From the NCBI GenBank assembly GCA_958349325.1, contig CATWCP010000001.1:1-64000 (forward strand): DNA of 64,000 nucleotides, given 5' to 3'. The notes beneath the pieces are model-generated. The model saw only the letters and a list, made by a program, of their open reading frames with translations, was not told the DNA's origin and did no database searches. The first letter of the stretch is position 1, and every line of letters begins with the position of its first letter. A program made the position numbers and the translations under genes. Shown piece after piece: positions 57,127 through 64,000 of this stretch. The DNA is from an uncultured Collinsella sp. Its GTDB lineage: Bacteria > Actinomycetota > Coriobacteriia > Coriobacteriales > Coriobacteriaceae.

Positions 57127-57453
57127 ATGTACGAGCCTTCACGTGTTCTTCTGTCATTTCACATTGCAGGATTTCAGTATGCCGATGGCGCCTTGGTCCT
57201 GGGCGATCTTAAAGCGGGCGATAAGCTGACGCTGTGTGCCGAGCGCGATAATCCCCATGACCCTGAGGCGGTTGCGATCTATTACGGCAACACCAAGCTT
57301 GGCTATGTTCCGGGAAACGAGGTCGGCCCGCTGTCCTTGATGATGTATTACGGCCACGAGGACGTATTTGAGGCTCGCGTGCAACAGGTTGCTCCCGAGC
57401 GCAGCCCGTGGCATCAGGTGCGCGTTGGGCTCTATGTGGTGGATGCTCGCTAG
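57127..57453 (+). CDS. HIRAN-domain protein
   Basis: The 108-residue protein is a stand-alone HIRAN domain: FHIAGFQYADGALVLGDLKAGDKLTLCAERDNPHDPEAVAIYYGNTKLGYVPGNEVGPLS. The ERxNPxDxxAVxVxxxxxxxGYVP core is the hallmark. HIRAN domains bind 3' single-stranded DNA ends in eukaryotic helicases and are common as small bacterial proteins of unknown role, often near DNA-processing genes. ATG 57127 follows GAGGAGCTGCT. A small acidic/basic protein gene follows 18 bases after, probably in one operon. Confidence 0.8.
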   Translation: MYEPSRVLLSFHIAGFQYADGALVLGDLKAGDKLTLCAERDNPHDPEAVAIYYGNTKLGYVPGNEVGPLSLMMYYGHEDVFEARVQQVAPERSPWHQVRVGLYVVDAR

Positions 57454-57471
57454 TCGGCAAGGGAGGCAGCC

Positions 57472-57651
57472 ATGCTTGATGACGATGACCTGTTCAATCT
57501 GACAGACGATCCGTTTGGGTGGGATATGCTACTCGATGACGATGAGTTGGAGCAGGGCCGTAGGAAACGGCAGGACAAGAAAACTCAGGGTGACGCTTCG
57601 AAAAAGCAAGACAAGCGCCGCCGCGGACTGTTCGGCGGGCTCTTTGGCTAA
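57472..57651 (+). CDS. Small charged protein (59 aa) with acidic head and basic tail
   Basis: The 59-residue product starts MLDDDDLFNLTDDPFGWDML, continues with an acidic stretch LDDDELEQG, and ends in a basic region (RRKRQDKK, KKQDKRRRG) and LFGGLFG. It has a strong AAGGGAGG site and follows the HIRAN gene by 18 bases. Acidic-head, basic-tail proteins of this size often act as adaptors or DNA/RNA-binding helpers, but I do not recognise a family. Translation in the same operon as HIRAN is likely. Confidence 0.6.
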   Translation: MLDDDDLFNLTDDPFGWDMLLDDDELEQGRRKRQDKKTQGDASKKQDKRRRGLFGGLFG

Positions 57652-57717
57652 CCGCCGCATCGCTGTGTCTGTATACTTAGCACCAGTTTGACGCGTTGCG
57701 AAATGAGGGCATAGACG

Positions 57718-58263
57718 ATGATGTGGTTTACCGCCGACCTACACCTGGGCGATACGAATATCTTGCACGATATGGATCGACCGTTTGATTCGGTCGAGGA
57801 GATGAACCGCAAGGCCATCGATGCCATCAATGAGTGCGTGGCTGCGGACGACCGCCTCTATATCCTGGGAGACTTTACGTATCGCTTGCCCATGGCGGAG
57901 GCGGTGCGCCTGCGCGAGCGTATCGAATGCCAGAACGTAACGCTCATCCGTGGTAACCATGACGGCGACTGGGAAGATCCAGCTGCGCCCCAAATCTGGG
58001 ATGACGTGCGCGATTATCTGGAAGTCGCTCCCGGTTACGCCAAAGGCCATCGCCTGGTAATGAGCCACTACCCCATGCTCAGCTGGAATGGAAAGGCGCG
58101 TGGCGCCATCATGCTGCACGGGCATATCCACAGCAGGGGAGACCGCACCAACGCGCGCAACCGCGATCGCGAACGCCCGATCCTGCGCTATGACGTTGGC
58201 CTTGATGCCAACGACTACAGACCCGTAAGCCGCGATCAAATCCTGGGCTTCTTTGGACTGTAA
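57718..58263 (+). CDS. Metallophosphoesterase (YfcE/Icc-like small type)
   Basis: The 181-residue protein has the calcineurin-like motifs in order: WFTADLHLGD (DxH), YILGDFTYR (GD), LIRGNHDGDW (GNH D/E), VMSHYPMLSW (H) and MLHGHIHSRG (GHxH). These bind two metal ions. Small members hydrolyse phosphodiesters or nucleotides; the substrate is unknown. Its HGHIHSRGDRTNARN end matches phosphoesterases of phage and gut bacteria annotated only by fold. The ATG at 57718 has no strong Shine-Dalgarno (ATGAGGGC). A TATACT at 57672-57677 may be the -10 box. Confidence 0.82.
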   Translation: MMWFTADLHLGDTNILHDMDRPFDSVEEMNRKAIDAINECVAADDRLYILGDFTYRLPMAEAVRLRERIECQNVTLIRGNHDGDWEDPAAPQIWDDVRDYLEVAPGYAKGHRLVMSHYPMLSWNGKARGAIMLHGHIHSRGDRTNARNRDRERPILRYDVGLDANDYRPVSRDQILGFFGL

Positions 58264-58268
58264 TTCTC

Positions 58269-58307
58269 GAACCACCACAAAGGGGACAGGCACCTTTGTG
58301 GTGGTTC
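58269..58307. repeat. Dispersed palindrome, CCACCACAAAGG family
   Basis: GAACCACCACAAAGG and CCTTTGTGGTGGTTC are perfect 15-base arms around GGACAGGCA, six bases after the phosphoesterase stop. The loop matches the GGGACAG core of the copies at 8151 and 9407. Confidence 0.75.
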
Positions 58308-58401
58308 TGGCGCCGTTGCCATTATGGCGGCGGCGCCTTTTTTGTCCGCGTGGCGCGGTAGAGTGTAGGCGGTTGAAATTTGCGTCCATCGAGGAGCTGC
58401 T

Positions 58402-60159
58402 ATGAACGAGATCAAGTGCCCGCATTGCGGCGAAGTTTTTAAGGTCGATGCGTCCGGCTATGCGGATATCGTCAAGCAAGTGCGCGATGCCGAGTTCTCG
58501 CGCGATCTTGATGAGCGCGTAGCGGCGGCTCGACGCGAGGGCGAGCAGGCGCTGGAGCTTGAGCGTTCGCGTTCGGCGTCTGCCCTGCAGGAGGCGGAGT
58601 CTCAACGCGACGCTCAGCTTGTCGAGCAGAAGAACGCTGCGGATCAGAAACTGGCGCAAGAGGTTGCCAAGCGCGATGCTGAGCTTGCCGAGCTGCGCGC
58701 TAAGCTCGAGGGCGCTGCCGCAGAGCGTGAGAGTGCAAGCCAGCGCGCGGCGGTTGAGGCACGAGCCAATGCTCAAAAAGAGAATGCCGAACTCCAGCGT
58801 GAGATTGATAGCCTGCGTGCGCAGCTTGGGCGCAAAGATGACGAAGCAAAGCTTGCCGAGTCGGCGGCGCGCAACGCTGCTCAAAACGATTTAGCTGCAC
58901 GCGACGCTCAGATTGCCGAGCTGCAGGCCAGGCTTGCCGCGGCGGACAAGGCCCAGGAGATGGCGCTTGCCGCTGCCGCGGTAGAGTCGCAGCGTGAGCT
59001 CGATGCCGCTCGCAGCGAGGCCGAGCGCGCGCTTGCTGACTATCGCGCGAAGGTGCAAGAGAAGTTTTCCGCCGCAAAGGCTCAGTCCGAGCAAGAGGCC
59101 GAGGGCCTGCGTGCCCAGCTGCGCGAGCAGGAACTGATGGCAAAAATGAACCTGTCAGAGGCGGTCGCCGCGGCGGAGCGAGAGCGCGATGAGGCGCGTG
59201 CCAAACTGACGAGCGAGCTGGCGGTGCGCGATTCTCGCGAGGAACAGGTCAAGGCGGCACACGAGCTCGAGCTTGCGCAGGCCAAGCGCGCGAGCGATGA
59301 CCTGATTCGCTACAAGGACGAAGAGATTGAGCGCCTTAAGGACATGAAGGTCCGCCTGTCCACCAAGATGGTGGGCGAGTCGCTCGAGCAGCACTGCGAG
59401 ACCGAGTTTAACCGTCTGCGCATGACGGCGTTTCCTAACGCGTACTTCGAGAAGGATAACGATGCGTCCGAGGGCACCAAGGGCGACTTTATCTTCCGCG
59501 AGTGCGACGCAAGCGGTAACGAGGTCATTTCGATTATGTTCGAGATGAAAAACGAGAACGACGAGACCGCGACCAAGCACAAAAACGAGGACTTCTTTAA
59601 GAAACTCGATCACGATCGTCGCCAGAAAGGCTGTGAGTACGCGGTGCTCTGCACACTGCTCGAGCCCGAAAGCGAGCTCTATAACGCAGGGATAGTCGAC
59701 GTGAGTTACCGCTATGAGAAGATGTACGTGATCCGCCCGCAGTTCTTCATTCCCATGATCACGCTGCTGCGCAACGCCGCCATGGGTTCGCTGCGCTATA
59801 AGCAGGAGCTGGCGGAGTACAAGCAGCAGAACATCGACGTCACGAACTTCGAGGCCAAGATGGAGAAGTTCAAGAACGACTTCGGCCGCAACTATGAGCT
59901 TGCGAGCCGTAAGTTCCAGACGGCGATCGAGGAGATTGACAAGACGATTAGCCATCTGCAGAAAACCAAGGAGGCATTGCTGTCCTCCGAGAACAATTTA
60001 CGTCTAGCCAACAAGAAGGCCGACGATCTTACCATTCGCAAGCTCACCTGGGGCAACAAGACCATGAAGGCGGCGTTTGACGAGGCGCGCGGGGCTGCGA
60101 CAGGGGCAAACGATGAGCCCGCCGAGGCGGATTCGTATGAGGTCGAGGATGCCGAGTAG
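58402..60159 (+). CDS. DUF2130 protein: zinc motif, long coiled coil, nuclease-like C-terminus
   Basis: The 585-residue protein starts with a CPHCGEVF zinc motif. From about 30 to 310 it is a nearly unbroken coiled coil rich in Ala, Glu, Arg and Gln. The C-terminus is DUF2130 ([41 protein letters not shown], then [44 protein letters not shown]). The GDF...FEMK pattern recalls PD-(D/E)xK nucleases. A last helical stretch and an acidic tail follow. Known DUF2130 proteins have no settled role; a DNA-cleaving SMC-like rod is a fair guess. ATG 58402 follows GAGGAG. A terminator shared with the helicase follows. Confidence 0.8.
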   Translation: MNEIKCPHCGEVFKVDASGYADIVKQVRDAEFSRDLDERVAAARREGEQALELERSRSASALQEAESQRDAQLVEQKNAADQKLAQEVAKRDAELAELRAKLEGAAAERESASQRAAVEARANAQKENAELQREIDSLRAQLGRKDDEAKLAESAARNAAQNDLAARDAQIAELQARLAAADKAQEMALAAAAVESQRELDAARSEAERALADYRAKVQEKFSAAKAQSEQEAEGLRAQLREQELMAKMNLSEAVAAAERERDEARAKLTSELAVRDSREEQVKAAHELELAQAKRASDDLIRYKDEEIERLKDMKVRLSTKMVGESLEQHCETEFNRLRMTAFPNAYFEKDNDASEGTKGDFIFRECDASGNEVISIMFEMKNENDETATKHKNEDFFKKLDHDRRQKGCEYAVLCTLLEPESELYNAGIVDVSYRYEKMYVIRPQFFIPMITLLRNAAMGSLRYKQELAEYKQQNIDVTNFEAKMEKFKNDFGRNYELASRKFQTAIEEIDKTISHLQKTKEALLSSENNLRLANKKADDLTIRKLTWGNKTMKAAFDEARGAATGANDEPAEADSYEVEDAE

Positions 60160-60175
60160 GGGATAGCGTATAGTG

Positions 60176-60220
60176 CAAAAGCGGGGCCGCTGGCGATACT
60201 GCCAACGGCCCCGCTTCGTT
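60176..60220. terminator. Bidirectional terminator between DUF2130 and helicase genes
   Basis: AAGCGGGGCCG pairs with CGGCCCCGCTT, with TGGC/GCCA pairing inside. On the minus strand it is followed by TTTTGC. Confidence 0.82.
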
Positions 60221-60233
60221 CCAGTATGTACGG

Positions 60234-62915
60234 CTAGTCCTCGAGCAGGTCCTCGATAAAGCCGACGCGGTAGTTTTTGAAGATGACCTCGCCGCCGTCT
60301 TGCGTGGCATCCAGGTCGACATCGCCCATGATGCCAAAGTCGTGGTCGCCATCCTCGTCGGCAAAAATCTGGTGCACGTGCCACACGTGATCGGTCTTCT
60401 CGTCGCTCCCGTCGATGGTAAACATCGCGGCGCTGCGGGCATCTCCGTCGGTGAGGATTTCCTCGTGCTGCTCATGGTAGGCATCGAGTGCTTTTTGCCA
60501 GCGGATCTCGCTCATGCCCCAGTCGTCGTCGAGCTCGCCCAGGTCGCGAACGTGCTCGCGGGCGGCAAGGGTCACGCGGCGGAAGAGCGCGTTGCGCACC
60601 AATAGCGTGCAGCCGCGACGGTCCGCCACGACCTCGTCGATGCCCTGCGGCGGCGCAGCATCGAGGGCTGCCGGGTTGCCGGCGTTCTCCCACTCATCCA
60701 CCAGGCTCGAGTCCACCGAGCGCACCACAAAGCCCAGCCACGAGATAATGTCGCGCAGGCGCTCGTCGCGCTTCTCGATGGGCACGGTGCGGTCGAGTGA
60801 ACGGTAGGCCTCTGCCAGGTAACGCAGCAGAATGCCCTCGGAGCGGGCGATGCCGAGCTTTTGGATATAGCCCTTAAAGTCGCTCGCGCTCTCCAGCATG
60901 TCGCGCAGGACGCTCTTGGGCGAGAGCTGGTAGTCGTTGGCCCAAGGTACTTCTTGGCAGTACTTGTCGAAGGCGGCATCGAGCAAGTCCTCGAGCGGCT
61001 TTTCGTAGGTGACATCCTGGATGCGCTCCAGGCGTTCCTCATATTCGACGCCGTCAGCCTTCATTTCGGCCATCGCGCGGTCGCGCGCGGCGCGCTCCTG
61101 CGCGCGCAATACCTGCTTGGGGTCCTCGAGCGTTGCCTCGACCATCGAGATCAGATCCATGGTATAGGTCTCACTCTCGGGGTCGAGCAGTTCCAGCGCG
61201 GCAAGCAAAAACGGCGAGAGCGGCTGGTCGAGCGCAAAGTCCTCGGGCAGATCGACCGTCAGTGCATAGTCGATGTCTGGCGCGGCGTCAGTCGGGGCGT
61301 CGGGCGCGGGCGGCACCTCGGTGCGAACGACGACGCCGGAATCGATGAGCGTGGCGAAGATTTCGTCGGCGCGAACCTCGAGCTTGGCCTTTTCCTCGGG
61401 GGTCTGCAAGCTCGTCTCGATGAGGTCGTGTACGCGGGCTCGGGCATCGCCGCCCTGCTCGACCACGCTAATCACCATGGAGTGCGTGATGCGAAGGCGC
61501 GGCTTGAGCGTCTCGGGCTGCGTCTCGATCAGGCGCTCAAAGGTCTGCTTGTTCCAGGTGACAAAGCCCTCGGGGGCCTTCTTCTTTTTAATCTTGCGGA
61601 GCTTCTTGGGGTCGTCGCCCGCCTTGGCCATGAGTTTGGCGTTCTCGATCTCGTGCTCCGGGGCCTCGGCGATGACCATGCCCTCGGTATCGAAGCCCGA
61701 GCGGCCGGCGCGACCGGCAATCTGATGGAACTCGCGGGCGCGCAGGCGACGCATCTTGTAGCCGTCGAACTTGGTGAGCGCGGTGAGTACCACGGTGTGG
61801 ATGGGTACGTTGATGCCGACGCCGAGCGTATCGGTGCCGCAGATGACGGGCAGCAGGCCCTGCTGCGCCAGGCGCTCCACCAGCAGGCGATAGCGCGGCA
61901 ACATGCCGGCATGGTGCACGCCGACGCCGCATCCAAGCAGGCGTTTGAGAATCTTACCAAAGGCCGTGGAGAAGCTCGTCCCCTTTGCCGCTTCTTTGAT
62001 GGCCTCGCGCTGCTCCTTGCTGGCGATGCCAAAATTGGCGAGCGACTGTGCCGTTGCAAGGGCGGCATCCTGGCTAAAGTGCACGATATAGAGCGGGGCC
62101 TCGCCGCGGCGCATGGCGAGCTCGACCGTGCCCTCGAGGGAGGTCGTCACGTAGTCGTAGCTCAGCGGCACGGGGCGCGGGGCATCGACGACCAAGTCGC
62201 AGGTAGCACCGGTGTGTTCCTCGAGTGAGGCGGCGATGGCAGTGACATCGCCGAGCGTGGCGCTCATGAGCATGAATTGCGTGTGGGGCAGGGTGAGCAG
62301 CGGCACCTGCCAGGCCCAACCGCGGTCGGGGTCGGCAAAGTAGTGGAACTCGTCCATGGCCACGCAGCCCACGTCGGCATCTTCGCTCTCGCGCAGTGCG
62401 TCGTTGGCAAGGATCTCTGCCGTGCAGCAGATGACGGGTGCCTTGGTGTTGATATGCGTGTCGCCGGTAATCATGCCTACGTTATCGCGGCCGAGCACCT
62501 GCACAAGGTCGAAAAACTTCTCGCTGACCAGAGCCTTGATGGGAGCCGTGTAGTAGCAGCGCTTGCCCTGCGCCATGCCCATAAAGAGCATGCCCAGCGC
62601 GACGAGCGATTTACCCGATCCGGTCGGTGTGCCTAAAATGACATGGTCACCGGCGGCTAGATCCATGAGGGCCTCTTCTTGGTGATCCCACAGTTCAATG
62701 CCGCGATCGCTCGTCCATTCAAAGAAGCGTTCGAAGGCTTGATCGGGCGTGAGCCACGGTTCGGGCTCGCTGCCGTCCTCGGGCTCCCACCAGGTGGGGG
62801 AGAGCGCGCCGAGCGAGCCAAACTCGGCTTCGGTTCCCGTGCCGCCCGAGAATGAGCTGGCGGCGCCGGCGCCGGAGACGGTGCTGGCGGCGGTATCTGT
62901 CGTGGTCTGTGCCAT
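60234..62915 (-). CDS. DEAD/DEAH-box helicase, Ski2-like with DUF3516
   Basis: The 893-residue helicase has Walker A TPTGSGKS, motif Ia TAPIKALVSEKFFDL, the DExH-type MDEFHYF, MSATLGD (motif III), and the second RecA domain with GVGVHHAGMLPRYR, VICGTDTLGVGINVP and FHQIAGRAGRSGFD (motif VI). The C-terminal 350 residues are DUF3516. An acidic, Ser/Thr-rich head precedes the helicase. It is a Ski2/Mtr4-like RNA or DNA helicase found in Actinobacteria; the role is not settled. ATG 62915 has GAGAGAAAG upstream. The longer reading to 63086 would translate one end of element copy 3 and is rejected. Confidence 0.88.
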   Translation of the reverse strand: MAQTTTDTAASTVSGAGAASSFSGGTGTEAEFGSLGALSPTWWEPEDGSEPEPWLTPDQAFERFFEWTSDRGIELWDHQEEALMDLAAGDHVILGTPTGSGKSLVALGMLFMGMAQGKRCYYTAPIKALVSEKFFDLVQVLGRDNVGMITGDTHINTKAPVICCTAEILANDALRESEDADVGCVAMDEFHYFADPDRGWAWQVPLLTLPHTQFMLMSATLGDVTAIAASLEEHTGATCDLVVDAPRPVPLSYDYVTTSLEGTVELAMRRGEAPLYIVHFSQDAALATAQSLANFGIASKEQREAIKEAAKGTSFSTAFGKILKRLLGCGVGVHHAGMLPRYRLLVERLAQQGLLPVICGTDTLGVGINVPIHTVVLTALTKFDGYKMRRLRAREFHQIAGRAGRSGFDTEGMVIAEAPEHEIENAKLMAKAGDDPKKLRKIKKKKAPEGFVTWNKQTFERLIETQPETLKPRLRITHSMVISVVEQGGDARARVHDLIETSLQTPEEKAKLEVRADEIFATLIDSGVVVRTEVPPAPDAPTDAAPDIDYALTVDLPEDFALDQPLSPFLLAALELLDPESETYTMDLISMVEATLEDPKQVLRAQERAARDRAMAEMKADGVEYEERLERIQDVTYEKPLEDLLDAAFDKYCQEVPWANDYQLSPKSVLRDMLESASDFKGYIQKLGIARSEGILLRYLAEAYRSLDRTVPIEKRDERLRDIISWLGFVVRSVDSSLVDEWENAGNPAALDAAPPQGIDEVVADRRGCTLLVRNALFRRVTLAAREHVRDLGELDDDWGMSEIRWQKALDAYHEQHEEILTDGDARSAAMFTIDGSDEKTDHVWHVHQIFADEDGDHDFGIMGDVDLDATQDGGEVIFKNYRVGFIEDLLED

Positions 62916-63224
62916 GTGGTTGCTTTCTCTCGCGATTGTCCGCCAACTATTATGGCGTAGCGGCGCATCGATGCGTTTGCAGGCAATAAAATGCAGGAAA
63001 TGGGCGTTCTGCCCGGCCGTTTGGTGCGGTTGCCAGCTAAGTGAGTAGACTTTTTGCGATGTCGCGAGCACATGGATTTTGCACAAGGGTTCTATCTGCG
63101 GTTTTAGTTTTCGTTATGCGGGTTGTGCTTGGCTATTGCAAAAAAGTCTACTCACTTAGGTTTGAGGGTTGTTTGCTGGCGCCTATTCGCGCTTATTTGC
63201 TGACGCCGCGACCATCAGAAGCCC
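62916..63224. other. Intergenic region carrying element copy 3
   Basis: The 309 bases between the helicase start and the end of trmB hold the 123-bp element at 63037 and otherwise no supported gene. The helicase promoter must lie between 62916 and the element, or inside it. Confidence 0.5.
63037..63159. mobile_element. 123-bp inverted-repeat element, copy 3
   Basis: It begins CTAAGTGAGTAGACTTTTT and ends AAAAAGTCTACTCACTTAG. Length and ends equal those of copy 2. The middle is more diverged but keeps TTTTGCACAAG and ATCTGCGGTTTT. It lies upstream of the helicase. Confidence 0.75.
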
Positions 63225-64000
63225 CTAGGACTCTTGCGGCAGGCGCTTCTTGCCCTTGCGGGCACGGTTTCTGAAGTTCTCGACGGCCTCTTCCATGCCG
63301 AGAGGCACGTAGGTGAGCTCATCGAGGTTTTCGGGCAGGTAGCAGGCAAGGCTTTGCTCCTGCGCGCGGCCCGCCGCGAGCTGCTCTTCGATGGGTTCCG
63401 CGCCGGGCGTAGCGCAAATGCCATAGACGGCGGCGCCCATCTCGCGCGTGCGGCATTCATATTCGGTCTCGGGATGCTCGGGATGGTCGCGGCGGACGTC
63501 GTCACTTACCCAAAGCGTATCGTAGCCGGCTGCGGCAAACTGTCCCAGGGCGTAATCGCGCAACGGTTTGCTGTCGGTTCGCAGCGTTACGGTGGCGCCG
63601 GCTGCAAAGAGCGGGCGATAGAGCATCAGATGGTCGACATGGACGAGGCGCTTTTTGGCGTACTTGGCCTTGGGCTGCGGCGTGGGAAAGTTGATGGTGA
63701 TGGCATCGAGCTCGCCTGTGGCAAATAGCTGCGGCAGCGATGCGGCGCCTCGAGGCAGAACGAGTGCGTTGGTCAGTTCATGCTCGCAGATTTTCTGTGC
63801 GGCATAGGCGATGCAGATGGGCTCTTGGTCCATGCCGATAAAGAGCGTGTTTGGCTCGTGGGCCGCGCGCTCTACAAGGTACGTTCCCTTGCCGCAGCCA
63901 AGATCCAGGTGAAGGTGTTCGAAGGGCTTGCTGCCTGCGGGCGCACAGGCCTTGCGCCAATCTCCGGCATAGGCCTCGGGGTTCGTCTCAATCGCATCGG
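63225..64000 (-). CDS. trmB: tRNA (guanine-N7)-methyltransferase TrmB (partial, runs off right edge)
   Basis: The visible 258 codons on the minus strand include the SAM motif LDLGCGKGTYLVERAA, NTLFIGMDQEP (acidic loop), the catalytic stretch DAITINFPTPQPKAKYAKKRLVHVDHL and TEYECRTREMGAAVYG. The family motif is usually NFPDPWPKKRHHKRR, so the second half (TPQPKAKYAKKR) is a moderate variation. It methylates G46 of tRNA. The C-terminal tail is basic (RNRARKGKKRLPQES). The start lies beyond the window. Confidence 0.85.
   Translation of the reverse strand, partial: DAIETNPEAYAGDWRKACAPAGSKPFEHLHLDLGCGKGTYLVERAAHEPNTLFIGMDQEPICIAYAAQKICEHELTNALVLPRGAASLPQLFATGELDAITINFPTPQPKAKYAKKRLVHVDHLMLYRPLFAAGATVTLRTDSKPLRDYALGQFAAAGYDTLWVSDDVRRDHPEHPETEYECRTREMGAAVYGICATPGAEPIEEQLAAGRAQEQSLACYLPENLDELTYVPLGMEEAVENFRNRARKGKKRLPQES

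Noticed and set aside
62916..63086. N-terminal extension of the DUF3516 helicase
   Set aside because: It would translate one end of the 123-bp repeat and has no start signal. ATG 62915 begins the recognisable acidic head.
1..64000. tRNA or rRNA genes
   Set aside because: Scanning the gene-free gaps by eye showed no cloverleaf with a GGTTCRANTC T-loop and no rRNA-like sequence. A short or unusual tRNA could still be missed without a covariance search.

Overview
The window looks like a chromosome segment of a gut Coriobacteriia, most likely Collinsella or a close relative. This is an inference. It rests on high-GC coding DNA with strong GGAGG-type ribosome binding sites, a bile salt hydrolase, LAATG sortase-type surface proteins, a DUF3516 helicase, and a sugar-fermenter profile (PTS, iron-type alcohol dehydrogenase with aldehyde dehydrogenase, reverse rubrerythrin). 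No rRNA, tRNA, CRISPR array, phage or transposase gene was seen. I annotate 55 protein genes, including three too short for a normal ORF cut-off, two cut by the window edges and one broken by a frameshift.

Layout. 1-10 kb: RsmJ-like methyltransferase, zinc-ribbon protein, GNAT acetyltransferase, a TetM-like translation GTPase behind a structured leader or ncRNA region, then an AAA ATPase overlapping a UvrA2-like gene and, convergent to it, a second AAA ATPase. 9.4-17 kb: TrmL, a CobW/G3E GTPase, an ArsC-like protein without its catalytic Cys, a flavodoxin-like protein and two related cyclic-di-GMP proteins. 17-25 kb: patatin; a TPP-riboswitch operon thiM / thiamine-binding protein / thiE; HAD phosphatase; LysR regulator plus MetE-like methyltransferase; uracil permease; esterase. 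25-31 kb: two tandem paralogous LAATG-anchored beta-helix surface proteins, one frameshifted, and a purine permease. 31-38.7 kb: a peptide deformylase-like protein lacking the catalytic Glu, bile salt hydrolase, Kup, an EamA exporter with divergent LysR, and an HTH-aminotransferase fusion behind palindromic operators.

38.8-45 kb holds the most system-like locus. A promoter with an LTTR box drives an amidohydrolase, two neutral-ceramidase-like proteins and a beta-glucoside-type PTS EIIBC, with a LysR gene at the far end. I read it as uptake and processing of an unidentified glycosylated or acylated compound. 45-51.6 kb: second peptide deformylase, DHA2-type MFS exporter, a protein with an acidic N-terminus and an RGG-repeat tail, three tandem inverted repeats, and pdxST with its divergent MocR/PdxR regulator.

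51.6-64 kb contains three copies of a 123-bp element with 18-bp terminal inverted repeats (CTAAGTGAGTAGACTTTT). Two of them bracket a gene with a DUF559-like nuclease domain. It also holds a reverse rubrerythrin, an ADH/ALDH operon, a 27-residue hydrophobic peptide whose ribosome binding site sits in a hairpin, HIRAN and DUF2130 proteins, the DUF3516 helicase and the end of trmB. A second palindrome family (TGTGACAAAGGGAC or CCACCACAAAGG arms) is scattered at gene ends. All functions are inferred by eye; no database search was run.
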